The translations under genes were made by a program, and so were the position numbers. Shown piece by piece: positions 49,001-60,263 of a DNA stretch of 64,000 nt. The notes beneath the pieces are model-generated. The model saw only the letters and a program-made list of their open reading frames with translations. It did no database searches and had not been told where the DNA came from. The stretch lies in contig NZ_FNJA01000001.1 of assembly GCF_900104385.1 (NCBI RefSeq), forward strand, positions 1,276,386-1,340,385, in the 5' to 3' direction. Source of the DNA: Rhodoferax sp. OV413 (GTDB lineage Bacteria > Pseudomonadota > Gammaproteobacteria > Burkholderiales > Burkholderiaceae_C). The number at the start of each line of letters is the position of its first letter. The stretch's first letter is position 1.

Positions 49001-49914
49001 TTCTTGCCGCCCGCATTCATGGCGATATTGCCGCCGATGCACGAAGCCTCGGCCGAAGTCGGATCGACCGCAAACACATAACCACCGCGCTCGGCTGCAT
49101 CGGCCACGCGCTGGGTCACCACGCCGGCTTCGCTGTAGATGGTGGCCACCGGGTGGTCGACGCCGGGCAGAGTCACCATCTCCACCTCGGTCATGGCTTC
49201 GAGCTTTTCGGTGTTGATGACCGCGCTGTTCCAGGTCAACGGGATCGCGCCGCCGGTGTAGCCGGTGCCGCCGCCGCGCGGGATGATGGTCAGGCCAAGT
49301 TCGATGCAGCCTTTGACCAGGCCGGCCATTTCGGCCTCGGTGTCGGGGGTCAGCACCACGAACGGGTATTCGACGCGCCAGTCGGTGGCGTCGGTCACAT
49401 GGCTGACGCGGCTCAGGCCGTCAAACTTGATGTTGTCCTTGGCGGTGAGCTTGCCCAGGACGCGCGCGGTCTTGCGGCGCAGATCCGCCACCTGGGTGAA
49501 AGTCTTGCCGAACTGGTCGACCGCGGCAGTGGCCGCCACCAGCAGCTCACCTACCAGCGCATCGCGTTCGCTATTGGCATCCGGCTTGCGGCGCTTGCCG
49601 ACTTCGTCCAGCCGGTGGTGCAAGGCATCCACCAGCTGCTTGCGGCGTTTCGGGTTGTCCAGCAGGTCATCCTGCAGATAGGGATTGCGTTGCACCACCC
49701 AGATATCGCCCAGCACCTCGTACAGCATGCGGGCCGAACGGCCGGTTCGGCGCTCCTGGCGCAATCCATTCAGAACATCCCAGGCGCGCGCGCCCAGTAG
49801 GCGGATGACGATCTCACGGTCGGAAAACGAGGTGTAGTTGTACGGAATTTCGCGCAGGCGCACGGCTTCAGGGGCCTGCGCCAGCAGGGTGGACAACGCG
49901 GTGGGAGCATTCAT
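46036..49914 (-). CDS. Large FAD/Fe-S D-2-hydroxyacid dehydrogenase with DUF3683
   Basis: 1292 residues from ATG 49914. The order is DUF3683 (about 15-130, [19 protein letters not shown]), then FAD_binding_4 (about 180-350, [17 protein letters not shown]), FAD-oxidase C-terminal domain ([24 protein letters not shown]), a two-cluster ferredoxin ([16 protein letters not shown] and [17 protein letters not shown]), and CCG cysteine-rich repeats (FPGCGSE, LCCGYP, HDPCHTP, RCCGESG). It resembles YdiJ-type D-2-hydroxyglutarate dehydrogenases but is longer. It feeds electrons to quinone at the membrane by inference. Confidence 0.85.
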   Translation of the reverse strand: MNAPTALSTLLAQAPEAVRLREIPYNYTSFSDREIVIRLLGARAWDVLNGLRQERRTGRSARMLYEVLGDIWVVQRNPYLQDDLLDNPKRRKQLVDALHHRLDEVGKRRKPDANSERDALVGELLVAATAAVDQFGKTFTQVADLRRKTARVLGKLTAKDNIKFDGLSRVSHVTDATDWRVEYPFVVLTPDTEAEMAGLVKGCIELGLTIIPRGGGTGYTGGAIPLTWNSAVINTEKLEAMTEVEMVTLPGVDHPVATIYSEAGVVTQRVADAAERGGYVFAVDPTSAEASCIGGNIAMNAGGKKAVLWGTALDNLASWRMVTPDAQWLEVTRLNHNLGKIHDVEVASFELQYFEADGKTKIRTERLDIPGRTFRKEGLGKDVTDKFLSGLPGIQKEGCDGLITSGRWVVHRMPAHTRTVCLEFFGDAKNAVPSIVEIKDFMFAEQKRTGVLLAGLEHLDDRYLKAVGYTTKSKRGGLPKMALFGDIAGDNADDVARATSEVVRIANSRSGEGFIAISPEARKKFWLDRKKTAAISRHTNAFKINEDVVIPLPRMAEYTDGIERINIELSLKNKLELCDALQEFFSRGNLPLGKGDEDGDVPSPELLEERVVQAQSLVAETRALWQGWLDGVETLFPQLQDHSLRASWKTQIRAQLQNIFTGAGFKGILDECTAIHKTVLKGRVWVALHMHAGDGNVHTNLPVNSDNYEMLQTAHEAVKRIMALARSLDGVISGEHGIGITKLEFLSDAEMQPFTDYKQRIDPEGRFNKGKLLRNSQLHAQAGIALDADLTNAYTPSFGLMGHESLIMQQSDIGAIADSMKDCLRCGKCKPVCATHVPRANLLYSPRNKILATSLLVEAFLYEEQTRRGVSIKHWEQFEDVADHCTVCHKCLTPCPVKIDFGDVTMNMRNLLRKMGKKSFRPGNAAAMFFLNATNPETIKFVRSAMVDVGFKVQRLANDLLRPAAKKQTAAPRASLGTAPIKEQVIHFINKKMPGNLPKKTARALLDIEDKDYVPIIRNPVATTSESEAVFYFPGCGSERLFSQVGLATQAMLWHAGVQTVLPPGYLCCGYPQKGSGQFDKADKIITDNRVLFHRVANTLNYLDIKTVVVSCGTCYDQLQGYEFDKIFPGCRIIDIHEYLLEKGITLNNGGTYLYHDPCHTPMKLQEPMKTVKALLGDQVTESKRCCGESGTLGVTRPDISTQIRFRKEEELRKSETALRESGQVGPQDNLKILTSCPSCLQGLSRYGNDLQNGLLEADYIVVEMANQILGDQWLPTYVAQANNGGIERVLV

Positions 49915-50035
49915 GGAGAAATAACCTGGGGTGGGCAGCTGCGCCCATGGGCCTGGGAAGACAGATCGGGTAGCAATTTTAGGGCAGCGGACTTTCACCC
50001 CGCCGACAGCAGGTTGTCGGAAAGCGACGGCTCAA

Positions 50036-51265
50036 TTAAAACAAGACGCGGCTGCGGATGGTGCCTGGCACGTGGGCCAGCTTTTCCAAGGCCAAATCAG
50101 AGGACGCAGCGTCGATATCGATCACCACGTAGCCAATCTTCTCGTTGGTCTGCAAGAACTGGGCAGCGATATTGATCTGGTTGTCGGTAAACACCTGGTT
50201 CACCGCCGACAGCACGCCCGGCACGTTGTGGTGGATGTGCAGCAAACGGTGCTTGCCCGAATGGCTGGACAAAGCGACTTCGGGGAAGTTGACCGACGAG
50301 GTGGAGGTGCCGTTGTCGCTGTACTTGACCAGCTTTTCCGCCACTTCCAGGCCGATATTGGCCTGCGCCTCCATGGTGGAGCCGCCGACGTGTGGGGTCA
50401 AGATCACGTTGTCCAGACCGCGCAAGGGCGACTGGAATTCATCCTTGTTGCTGCGCGGCTCCTCGGGGAATACGTCGATGGCGGCACCCAGCAGTTTCTT
50501 GGCTTTCAGGGCTGCAGCCAGGGCTTCGATATCCACCACCGTGCCGCGGGCGGCGTTGATCAGGATGCCGCCCTGCTTCATGGCCGCGATCTCGGCCGGG
50601 CCGATCATCCACTGGGTAGCCGCGGTTTCGGGCACATGCAACGTGACGATGTCGCTCTGGCCCAGCAGGTCGTGCAAGTTGCCCACCTGGCGCGCGTTGC
50701 CCAGCGGCAGCTTGGTCACCACGTCATAGAAGCAAACCTGCATGCCCAACGCCTCGGCCAGCACCGACAACTGGGTGCCGATGGAGCCGTAGCCGACGAT
50801 GCCCAGGGTTTTGCCGCGGATCTCAAATGAATTCTCAGCCGACTTGAGCCAGCCGCCCCGATGCGCGACCGCGCTTTTCTCGGGGATGCCGCGCAGCAGC
50901 AAGATCGCCTCGGCCAGCACCAGCTCGGCGACCGAGCGGGTATTGGAAAACGGCGCGTTGAACACCGCAATGCCGCGTTCGCGGGCGGCTTCCAGGTCGA
51001 CCTGGTTGGTGCCGATGCAGAAGCAGCCTACGGCGACCAGCTTGCTGGCGTGGGCAAACACCTCCGCGGTCAGCTGGGTGCGCGAGCGGATGCCTATGAA
51101 ATGCGCGTCGGCGATCTTTTCCTTCAACTGCTCTTCGGGCAAAGCGCCAGGCAAGCTCTCGATCTGGGAGTAGCCGGCACTGCGCAGCACCTCCAGCGCG
51201 GAAGGGTGCACCCCCTCTAATAAGAGAAACTTGATCTTGCTTTTGTCCAGAGAAGTCTTGCGCAT
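50036..51265 (-). CDS. serA: D-3-phosphoglycerate dehydrogenase
   Basis: 409 residues, close to the 410-residue E. coli type. The NAD domain has VGYGSIGTQLS and the catalytic Arg is in NAARGTVVD. The His is in TPHVGGST, and the C-terminal ACT domain (HRLLHIHHNVPGVLSAVN) is the likely serine sensor. ATG 51265 gives MRKTSLDKSKIKFLLLEGVH; the longer frame is not conserved. First step of serine synthesis. Confidence 0.94.
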   Translation of the reverse strand: MRKTSLDKSKIKFLLLEGVHPSALEVLRSAGYSQIESLPGALPEEQLKEKIADAHFIGIRSRTQLTAEVFAHASKLVAVGCFCIGTNQVDLEAARERGIAVFNAPFSNTRSVAELVLAEAILLLRGIPEKSAVAHRGGWLKSAENSFEIRGKTLGIVGYGSIGTQLSVLAEALGMQVCFYDVVTKLPLGNARQVGNLHDLLGQSDIVTLHVPETAATQWMIGPAEIAAMKQGGILINAARGTVVDIEALAAALKAKKLLGAAIDVFPEEPRSNKDEFQSPLRGLDNVILTPHVGGSTMEAQANIGLEVAEKLVKYSDNGTSTSSVNFPEVALSSHSGKHRLLHIHHNVPGVLSAVNQVFTDNQINIAAQFLQTNEKIGYVVIDIDAASSDLALEKLAHVPGTIRSRVLF

Positions 51266-51459
51266 GCGGTGCCCGGCGTCAGAGGTGGAAAGGGGAAACA
51301 AGCTCCCCCAAGGGACGGCGATCCTAGCATGCTGCAACGCAGCAAACGGCACCCGCCAAGCACAGCATTGCTTACGTCAGGGGTTTAAGCACTCGCGCCC
51401 AAAACGCGGCGAAACGCATCAAAACGCATCCATACGAACGGGTTTTCCCGCTGGTGGAC

Positions 51460-51527
51460 TTGTCAGCTAAGCGACAAAATTTCACTGTTCTGTCATAGCG
51501 TCCACCTAGCATCAGCCCTTTTGTCAA
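51460..51527 (+). promoter_or_regulatory. Pho-box-like TGTCA elements upstream of ugpB
   Basis: TGTCA occurs at 51461, 51491 and 51522, about three helical turns apart. The middle one, CTGTCAT (51490-51496), is preceded at the Pho-box spacing of 11 bp by ATTTCAC (51479-51485). PhoB control of ugp is established in E. coli. Confidence 0.45.
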
Positions 51528-51547
51528 CCGTTCTCCCAGGAGTTTCC

Positions 51548-52861
51548 ATGCAAATCAACCGCTTGGCATTGGCTGCCGCCATCGCCGCAGCCACCGCCTT
51601 TTCTGCCCAGGCACAAACCGAGATCCAGTGGTGGCACTCCATGAATTCCGTCAACGGCGAATGGGTCAACGACCTGGCCAAGGACTTCAACGCCAGCCAG
51701 AAAGACTACAAGATCGTGCCAACCTACAAGGGCCAGTACGACGAATCGATGACCGCTGCGATTGCCGCCTTCCGCGCCGGCAATGCGCCGCACATCCTGC
51801 AGGTGTTTGAAGTGGGCACGGCCACCATGATGGCCAGCAAAAAAGCCATCATGCCGGTCGGCCAGATGATGAAGGACGCAGGCGAGAAGTTCGACCCCGC
51901 CGCCTACATCCCCGCCGTGGCCAGCTACTACACAGCGGCCAATGGCCAGATGATGAGCTTCCCGTTCAATAGCTCGACCACCGTGTTCTATTACAACAAG
52001 GACGCGTTCAAGGCTGCCGGCCTGGACCCCGAAAAGGCCCCCGGCACCTGGCCTGAAGTCGCCCTGGCCGCGGCCAAGCTGAAAGCCAGCGGCCACAAAT
52101 GCCCGTTGACCCTGGCCTGGCAAGGCTGGACCCAGCTGGAGAGCTTCTCCACCTGGCACAACGTCGAGTTCGCCACCAAGGCCAACGGCCTGGGCGGCAT
52201 GGACGCCCGCATGAAGATCAACTCGCCACTGCACGTGCGCCACATCGAAAACCTGGGCAACATGGCCAAGCAAGGCCTGTTCGTCTACAAGGGCCGGCAA
52301 AACATCCCCGAAGCCAGCTTTGTGTCGGGCGAGTGCGCCATGATCACCACCTCCAGCGGCTTCTACGGCAACGTGAAGAAGAACGCCAAGTTCGGCTTTG
52401 GCCTGGCCCCCCTGCCCTATTACCCCGACGTGCCCGGCGCGCCGCAGAACACCGTCATCGGCGGCGCCAGCCTGTGGGTTTTGGCTGGCAAGAAGCCCGA
52501 TGAATACAAGGGCATCGCCAAGTTCTTCAGCTACCTGTCGCGCCCCGAAGTGCAGTCGGCCAGCCACAAGCGCACCGGCTACCTGCCGGTGACCACCGCC
52601 TCCTTCACGCTGACCGACAAGTCGGGCTTCTACAAAGAGAACCCCGGCACCGACGTGGCGCCGAACCAGATGATCCGCAAGACCACCACCAACTCGCGCG
52701 GCATCCGCCTGGGCAACTACCTGCAAGTGCGCGCCATCGAGGACGAAGAACTGGAACAGGTCTGGGGCGGCAAGAAGTCGGCCAAGGAAGCCCTGGACGC
52801 CATCGTGCTGCGCGGCAACGAGCAGCTTGAGCGCTTCGAAAAAGCCAACAAGGGCGGTTAA
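51548..52861 (+). CDS. ugpB: UgpB, sn-glycerol-3-phosphate binding protein
   Basis: 437 residues from ATG 51548, with CAGGAG 5 nt upstream. The signal peptide ends at SAQA-Q (22/23). The mature protein starts [20 protein letters not shown], a UgpB hallmark, with solute-binding family 1 features throughout. It is the periplasmic receptor of the ugp ABC importer for glycerol-3-phosphate and glycerophosphodiesters. Confidence 0.93.
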   Translation: MQINRLALAAAIAAATAFSAQAQTEIQWWHSMNSVNGEWVNDLAKDFNASQKDYKIVPTYKGQYDESMTAAIAAFRAGNAPHILQVFEVGTATMMASKKAIMPVGQMMKDAGEKFDPAAYIPAVASYYTAANGQMMSFPFNSSTTVFYYNKDAFKAAGLDPEKAPGTWPEVALAAAKLKASGHKCPLTLAWQGWTQLESFSTWHNVEFATKANGLGGMDARMKINSPLHVRHIENLGNMAKQGLFVYKGRQNIPEASFVSGECAMITTSSGFYGNVKKNAKFGFGLAPLPYYPDVPGAPQNTVIGGASLWVLAGKKPDEYKGIAKFFSYLSRPEVQSASHKRTGYLPVTTASFTLTDKSGFYKENPGTDVAPNQMIRKTTTNSRGIRLGNYLQVRAIEDEELEQVWGGKKSAKEALDAIVLRGNEQLERFEKANKGG

Positions 52862-52881
52862 GCCGGAGCCCATTAGTCACT

Positions 52882-53763
52882 ATGGAAAAACGCGTCGTCT
52901 TTCAATCGGGCTGGCTGCCCTGGGTCCTGATCACCCCGCAGGTCATCGTCATCACGGTGTTCTTCTTCTGGCCTGCGGGCCAGGCCATGCTGCAGTCTCT
53001 GCAGCAGTCGGACGCGTTTGGCACCTCGGTCGACTGGGTCGGGCTGGAGAACTTCCGCAACCTGTGGAACGACGCCAGCTACCTGGCCTCGTTCCAGACC
53101 ACGGCGGTGTTCTCCATCCTGGTGGCGGTGCTGGGCATCGCCTTGTCGCTGATGCTGGCGGTATTTGCCGACCGTGTCATCAAGGGCGCCAGCTTCTACA
53201 AGACCCTGTTGATCTGGCCGTATGCGGTAGCCCCGGCCGTGGCCGGTGTGCTGTGGCTATTCATGTTCTCGCCCAGCATCGGCATCGTGGCCTATTGGCT
53301 AGGCCTGCTGGGGTTGGACTGGAACCATTTGCTGAACAGCACCCACGCCATGGCCCTGGTGGTGATGGCCGCGGTGTGGAAGCAGCTGTCGTACAACTTT
53401 TTGTTCTTTCTGGCGGGTTTGCAGTCGATCCCCAAGTCACTGATCGAAGCCGCCGCGATGGACGGCGCCCGGCCCTGGCGGCGCTTCTGGACCATCCAGT
53501 TCCCATTGCTGACGCCGACCAGCTTCTTCCTGCTGGTGATCAACATCGTCTACGCGTTTTTTGACACCTTCGCCATCATCGATGCGACCACCAAGGGCGG
53601 GCCAGGCAAGGACACCGCCATCCTGGTCTACAAGGTGTATTACGACGGCTTCAAGGCCATGGACCTGGGCGGCTCGGCTGCGCAGTCGGTGGTGCTGATG
53701 GTGATCGTGGTCGCACTCACGGTAGTGCAATTCAAGTTTGTCGAAAAGAAAGTGAACTACTGA
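52882..53763 (+). CDS. ugpA: UgpA, permease subunit
   Basis: 293 residues with six membrane helices. The EAA loop is [20 protein letters not shown] (about 191-210). It pairs with UgpE. Read 20 bp after ugpB. Confidence 0.94.
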   Translation: MEKRVVFQSGWLPWVLITPQVIVITVFFFWPAGQAMLQSLQQSDAFGTSVDWVGLENFRNLWNDASYLASFQTTAVFSILVAVLGIALSLMLAVFADRVIKGASFYKTLLIWPYAVAPAVAGVLWLFMFSPSIGIVAYWLGLLGLDWNHLLNSTHAMALVVMAAVWKQLSYNFLFFLAGLQSIPKSLIEAAAMDGARPWRRFWTIQFPLLTPTSFFLLVINIVYAFFDTFAIIDATTKGGPGKDTAILVYKVYYDGFKAMDLGGSAAQSVVLMVIVVALTVVQFKFVEKKVNY

Positions 53764-53775
53764 TGGCGGATATTT

Positions 53776-54627
53776 ATGGTTGAGCGCCGTTCCTTTGCGG
53801 GCATGCTGGCCCATGTGATTCTGATTCTGGGCGTGATCATCGTGGCCTTCCCGGTCTACATCACCTTCGTCGCCTCCACCCATACCGCGAGCGAGATGGT
53901 GCAGATGCCCATCCCCATGCTGCCGGGCTCGCACTTTGTCGACAACTACGTGGCTGCGCTGAAGGGCGGCACCGGTAGCGGCGGCTCCAGCGCGTCGGTG
54001 GGCCGCATGATGGTGGTCAGCCTGGTGACGGCGCTGACGATTGCCATCGGCAAGATCGCCATCTCGCTGCTGTCGGCGTTTGCGCTGGTGTACTTCCGCT
54101 TTCCGTTCAAGCAGTTCTTCTTCTGGGCGATCTTCATCACGCTGATGCTGCCGGTCGAAGTGCGCATCGGCCCCACCTACAAAGTGGTGGCCGACCTGGG
54201 CATGCTGGACAGCTATGCCGGCCTGACGATTCCGCTGATTGCTTCGGCCACCGCCACCTTTTTGTTCCGCCAGTTCTTCATGAGCGTGCCGGATGAGCTG
54301 GTGGAGGCCGCGCGCATGGACGGCGCCGGGCCGATGCGCTTCTTCTGGGACATCCTGCTGCCGCTGTCGCGCACCAGCATGGCGGCGCTGTTCGTGATCC
54401 AGTTCATCTACGGCTGGAACCAGTACCTGTGGCCACTGCTGGTCACCACCAGCGAAGACATGTACCCGGTGGTGATCGGTATCAAACGCATGATCTCCGG
54501 CGGCGACGGCCAGACCGAATGGAACCTGGTGATGGCCACCGCCATTCTGGCCATGCTGCCGCCCGCGCTGGTGGTGATGCTGATGCAGAAGTGGTTCGTC
54601 AAGGGCCTTGTCGATACCGAGAAGTAG
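53776..54627 (+). CDS. ugpE: UgpE, permease subunit
   Basis: 283 residues with six helices. The EAA loop is EAARMDGAGPMRFFWDILLP. Residues 73-77 have a short Gly/Ser insert (GTGSGGSSA). It lies 12 bp after ugpA. Confidence 0.94.
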   Translation: MVERRSFAGMLAHVILILGVIIVAFPVYITFVASTHTASEMVQMPIPMLPGSHFVDNYVAALKGGTGSGGSSASVGRMMVVSLVTALTIAIGKIAISLLSAFALVYFRFPFKQFFFWAIFITLMLPVEVRIGPTYKVVADLGMLDSYAGLTIPLIASATATFLFRQFFMSVPDELVEAARMDGAGPMRFFWDILLPLSRTSMAALFVIQFIYGWNQYLWPLLVTTSEDMYPVVIGIKRMISGGDGQTEWNLVMATAILAMLPPALVVMLMQKWFVKGLVDTEK

Positions 54628-54649
54628 ACCCGCAGATTTATAAAAAATA

Positions 54650-54698
54650 GGGCTCTGGCGCAGGTACTACTTGCGCCAGCAGCTATTAAAAAAGTAGC
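54650..54698 (+). repeat. Two-hairpin dispersed repeat, copy H, inside the ugp operon
   Basis: CTGGCGCA-N9-TGCGCCAG (8-bp perfect stem) is followed by GCTAT-TAAAAAA-GTAGC. It fills the ugpE-ugpC gap and ends 10 bp before the ugpC ATG, so it covers the place where the ugpC ribosome binding site should be; none is obvious. Confidence 0.82.
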
Positions 54699-54708
54699 AA
54701 CACAGTTT

Positions 54709-55737
<1,029 letters not shown>

Positions 55738-55813
55738 GCAGTCCGGGCGACGCTGCGCCCGCGCTGTGGCTATAGTTTGGGTTTGATCCATTGCATTTTT
55801 AAATTCACAACCC

Positions 55814-56563
55814 ATGCAAGTCACCGCACAACACTGGCCCTACCCGCGCTGGATCGCCCACCGCGGCGCGGGCAAACTGGCCCCTGAAAACACCTTGGCG
55901 GCGTTCCGCCTGGGCGCGCAGCATGGCTACCGCATGTTTGAATGCGACGTCAAACTCAGCGCCGACGGCGTGCCCTTCCTGCTGCACGACGACACTTTGG
56001 AACGCACCAGCACCGGCAAAGGCCTGGGCGGCGACCACGCCTGGGGCGCCCTGGCCCAGCTGGACGCCGGCAGCTGGCATTCGCGCAGCTACGCAGGCGA
56101 GACCCTGCCCACGCTGGACAACATCGCCGCCTTCTGCCTGCGCAACGGCCATTTTCTGAACATAGAGATTAAGCCAACCACCGGCTTGGAGCGACTGACC
56201 GGCGAAGCCGTGGCCCACCACGCATCCCGCCTGTGGCGCGGCCAGGCGGTACCGCCGCTGCTCAGTTCCTTCAGCACCGACGCCCTGCACGGCGCGCTGG
56301 CCGCCCAACCCGCCTTGCCGCGCGGCCTGCTACTCGACGAGCTGTGGGACGGCTGGCTTGAGGCCGCCCAACAGCTCGGCTGCGTGGCCGTCATCTGTAA
56401 CTACCGGCTGTGGAACAGCGACACCGTCGGCCAGGTCAAGGCTGCCGGCATGCGCAGCCTGAGCTACACCGTGAACGACGCCGAAGCCGCCCAGCACCTG
56501 ATCGCCCTGGAAACCGACGGCATCATCACTGACCGCGTCGACCTGTTCAGCCCTGCTGTCTGA
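55814..56563 (+). CDS. ugpQ: UgpQ, glycerophosphodiester phosphodiesterase
   Basis: 249 residues, GDPD TIM barrel. Catalytic blocks are HRGAGKLAPENTLAAF (residues 14-29), FECDVKLSADG and LHDDTLERTSTG. It hydrolyses imported glycerophosphodiesters to glycerol-3-phosphate and an alcohol. The 76 bp after ugpC contain no strong terminator, so it probably belongs to the operon. Confidence 0.93.
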   Translation: MQVTAQHWPYPRWIAHRGAGKLAPENTLAAFRLGAQHGYRMFECDVKLSADGVPFLLHDDTLERTSTGKGLGGDHAWGALAQLDAGSWHSRSYAGETLPTLDNIAAFCLRNGHFLNIEIKPTTGLERLTGEAVAHHASRLWRGQAVPPLLSSFSTDALHGALAAQPALPRGLLLDELWDGWLEAAQQLGCVAVICNYRLWNSDTVGQVKAAGMRSLSYTVNDAEAAQHLIALETDGIITDRVDLFSPAV

Positions 56564-56570
56564 TACCGGG

Positions 56571-56614
56571 CTTCTTACTCGCTTCTTACTCGCTTCTTGC
56601 CCGCTTCTTGCTTG
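56571..56614 (+). repeat. Four 11-bp tandem repeats (CTTCTTACTCG)
   Basis: The units are CTTCTTACTCG twice, then CTTCTTGCCCG and CTTCTTGCTTG. They occupy most of the gap between ugpQ and the diguanylate cyclase gene and end 10 bp before its ATG. The period equals one helical turn. Confidence 0.85.
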
Positions 56615-56624
56615 CCGGATCCGC

Positions 56625-57473
56625 ATGCCCAGCCGCTCCGCCCCCCGCCATAAACGCAGTGATGCCCCGGTGCTGACACCGCTGCTGCAGCGCTGTTCGC
56701 GGGCGGTGGTGCGGCTGGGTGTGTGGCGCACCACCTTGCTGTTCAGCGCCATTATCTCGCTGATGTCGCTGGGGCTGACCTGGCTGTATATCCGTCTGAT
56801 GGGTTACGGCGAAATGGGCGAGGCCTTCTATATCTCGCTGCTGGTGCCGCTGCCAATGACGCTGCTGCCCGGAGGCCTGATCTTCGCCCTGGTCGCAGCG
56901 CTGGAGCAGGCCCGGCACACAGCCCACACCTTAGCGATGACCGACAGCCTGACCAGCCTGCGCAACCGGCGCTACTTCATGCACACCGCGCAGCGCGAGC
57001 TGGACCTGGCCCAGCGCCACCAGCTGCCGCTGGCCCTACTGATCCTTGACATCGACCACTTCAAGCGCGTCAACGACCTGCACGGCCACGACATGGGCGA
57101 CCAGGTGTTGGTCGAAGTCGCCCGGCGCTGCGAAAAAGTGCTGCGCACCACCGATGTGCTGGCCCGCTGGGGCGGTGAGGAATTTGTGGTGCTCTTGCCC
57201 AACACGCCGCTGGAACAAGCCCACCAGCTGGCCGAGCGCATGCGCGAAAGCGTGGCCTACTCGGCCCAGGTGTATGCATCGGACGACGCAGTGCGGGTCA
57301 CCATCAGCATCGGGGTGGCCGCCACGACCACCGGCCAGGCCACCACGCTGGACGCGCTGGTGCAGGCCGCCGACCGGGCCTTGTTCGACGCCAAGCGGGC
57401 CGGCCGCAACCAGGTCTGGCTGGCGCCGCAACGCCATCCGGGGCTGGCCGCCGGGCCGGCCTTGGCAGGTTAG
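56625..57473 (+). CDS. Membrane diguanylate cyclase (GGDEF)
   Basis: 282 residues. Two membrane helices (about 35-57 and 68-90) precede a GGDEF domain starting LTSLRNRRYF. The active site is GGEEF and the inhibitory RxxD site is present five residues upstream (RTTD-VLARW-GGEEF). IDHFKRVND is the metal loop. It is probably active in making c-di-GMP and product-inhibited. It lacks a recognisable sensor domain apart from the membrane segment. Confidence 0.92.
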   Translation: MPSRSAPRHKRSDAPVLTPLLQRCSRAVVRLGVWRTTLLFSAIISLMSLGLTWLYIRLMGYGEMGEAFYISLLVPLPMTLLPGGLIFALVAALEQARHTAHTLAMTDSLTSLRNRRYFMHTAQRELDLAQRHQLPLALLILDIDHFKRVNDLHGHDMGDQVLVEVARRCEKVLRTTDVLARWGGEEFVVLLPNTPLEQAHQLAERMRESVAYSAQVYASDDAVRVTISIGVAATTTGQATTLDALVQAADRALFDAKRAGRNQVWLAPQRHPGLAAGPALAG

Positions 57474-57479
57474 AGGCAG

Positions 57480-57749
57480 TTAGCCGCGCACCATCCACCA
57501 CTGGCTGGAAGCGCAGGCCAGCACCAGGGCCGCGTAGGTCGCCATCTTGCCGTCGTGGCCAAAGAACCAGAGGCCACCCAGCAGCACCGCCAGGCAAACT
57601 ACAAAATTAATAGCAGCTTGCGCATACAAAGACTGCGCTGCAGGCTTTTTTCTCATAAATACGCGGGCGGCGAGCGCCGTCAGCACGGCCACGGCCAGCG
57701 CGGGCGCGGCGAAATTCAGCAGGTGAATCAGTAAATCTATAGGTCCCAT
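57480..57749 (-). CDS. Small three-helix membrane protein
   Basis: 89 residues with membrane helices at about 4-30, 44-62 and 68-85. No family is recognised. It ends 7 bp from the convergent diguanylate cyclase gene. Repeat copy I is translated within it (roughly KKPAAQSLYAQAAINFVV), so the gene has absorbed the repeat or grew from it. The next gene, hemA, is divergent. Confidence 0.6.
   Translation of the reverse strand: MGPIDLLIHLLNFAAPALAVAVLTALAARVFMRKKPAAQSLYAQAAINFVVCLAVLLGGLWFFGHDGKMATYAALVLACASSQWWMVRG
57598..57645 (-). repeat. Two-hairpin dispersed repeat, copy I, inside a small membrane protein gene
   Basis: On the minus strand GCCTGCAGCGCA-N9-TGCGCAAGCT is followed by GCTAT-TAATTTT-GTAGT. 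It is fully inside the coding sequence and keeps the frame. Confidence 0.7.
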
Positions 57750-57804
57750 AGAGGCAATTTTCAGTCTTTAGGACCAGGTGGACGGTTTTGCTTCACACAA
57801 ATTT

Positions 57805-57810
57805 TATAAT
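57805..57810 (+). promoter_or_regulatory. Consensus -10 box (TATAAT) directly before hemA
   Basis: A perfect TATAAT ends 6 bp before the hemA ATG. With usual spacing the transcript would start at or within 1-2 nt of the ATG. No Shine-Dalgarno sequence lies between. The -35 region is weak. Confidence 0.5.
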
Positions 57811-57816
57811 CGGCGG

Positions 57817-59085
57817 ATGGCAGTTTGGGCATTAGGCATTAACCACACCACCGCACCTCTGGATTTGCGCGGTCGGTTTGCGTTCGCCTTGGACCAGATC
57901 GGCCCGACCTTGCAAGGTTTGCGCTCGGCCCTGTCGGGGCCGGAAGCGGCCATCATTTCCACCTGCAACCGCACCGAAGTCTATTGTGCAGGCAGCCAGC
58001 AGGCGCTGGACCGCACCGTCGATTGGCTGGCGCACAGCGGCGGCGTATCGCCGGCCCTGCTGCGTTCGCACTCCTACACCTTGCAAGATGGCCCGGTCGC
58101 GCGCCACGCCTTCCGCGTCGCCAGCGGGCTGGATTCCATGGTGCTCGGCGAGCCGCAGATTTTGGGCCAGATGAAGGACGCGGTGCGCGTGGCCGAGCAG
58201 GCCGGCGCCCTGGGCACCACCCTGAACCAGCTGTTCCAACGCTCGTTCGCCGTGGCCAAAGAGGTGCGCACCTCGACCGAGATCGGCGCCCATTCCATCA
58301 GCATGGCGGCGGCCGCGGTGCGCCTGGCCAGCCAGCTGTTCGAAGACCTGGGCAAGGTGCGCATTCTGTTTGTCGGCGCTGGCGAGATGATCGAGCTGGC
58401 GGCCACCCACTTTGCGGCCAAGAACCCAAAATCCATCGCCATAGCCAACCGCACACTGGAGCGCGGCGAAAAGCTCGCCACCCGCTTCGGCGGCGAAGTC
58501 ATGCGCCTGGCCGACCTGCCCAGCCGCCTGCACGAATTCGACGCGGTAGTCAGCTGCACCGCCAGCACCCTGCCCATCATCGGCCTGGGCGCGGTTGAGC
58601 GAGCCCTGAAGATCCGCAAACACCGGCCCATGTTCATGGTCGACCTGGCCGTGCCGCGCGACATCGAGCCCGAAGTCAAGGCGCTGCAAGACGTCTACCT
58701 GTACACCGTGGACGACCTCGCCCATGTGGTGCAAAGCGGCCAGGCGAATCGCCAAGCCGCGGTGGCGCAGGCCGAGGTCATCATCGACGCCGGCGTGCAA
58801 AGCTTTCTGCACTGGATGGACCAGCGCGATCCGGTGCATGGCGTGGTGCCGCTGATCCAGCAGTTGAACGCCCAGGCTGACGAATGGCGCGCCACCGAAT
58901 TGGCCCGCGCGCGCCGCCTGCTGGCCAAGGGCGACGACATCGAAGCCGTGCTGGACATGCTCAGCAAAGGCCTGACGCAGAAGATGCTGCACGGCGCCAT
59001 GGCCGAGCTGCGTGCCGGCGACGCCGACACGCGCGAGCACACGGTGCAGGCCATCCACAAGCTGTTTTTGCGCAAAGAGCGTTAG
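57817..59085 (+). CDS. hemA: Glutamyl-tRNA reductase
   Basis: 422 residues from ATG 57817 ([19 protein letters not shown]). The active-site Cys is in STCNRTEVY and the NADPH domain in [12 protein letters not shown]-terminal dimerisation helix is complete. It commits glutamate to tetrapyrrole synthesis. The hemA-prfA-prmC order matches E. coli and most Proteobacteria. Confidence 0.95.
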   Translation: MAVWALGINHTTAPLDLRGRFAFALDQIGPTLQGLRSALSGPEAAIISTCNRTEVYCAGSQQALDRTVDWLAHSGGVSPALLRSHSYTLQDGPVARHAFRVASGLDSMVLGEPQILGQMKDAVRVAEQAGALGTTLNQLFQRSFAVAKEVRTSTEIGAHSISMAAAAVRLASQLFEDLGKVRILFVGAGEMIELAATHFAAKNPKSIAIANRTLERGEKLATRFGGEVMRLADLPSRLHEFDAVVSCTASTLPIIGLGAVERALKIRKHRPMFMVDLAVPRDIEPEVKALQDVYLYTVDDLAHVVQSGQANRQAAVAQAEVIIDAGVQSFLHWMDQRDPVHGVVPLIQQLNAQADEWRATELARARRLLAKGDDIEAVLDMLSKGLTQKMLHGAMAELRAGDADTREHTVQAIHKLFLRKER

Positions 59086-59166
59086 CGACGCTGCTGTCTG
59101 CGCCCTCCCCGTTGCACGGGGAATTCCACCCCGACCCGGGGTCGTCACCTTTTGAATTTTCCTGCC

Positions 59167-60249
<1,083 letters not shown>

Positions 60250-60263
60250 ACCCCAAGGACCCC

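Noticed and set aside
47638-49800. A 720-codon open frame antisense to the large FAD/Fe-S dehydrogenase
   Set aside because: It mirrors the coding strand of a clearly recognised gene in GC-rich DNA. Its composition is His/Gln/Val/Leu-rich with no domains, as expected of an antisense shadow.
49999-50035. Possible terminator after serA (CCGACA/TGTCGG)
   Set aside because: The stem is only 6 bp and no U-tract follows on the serA strand.
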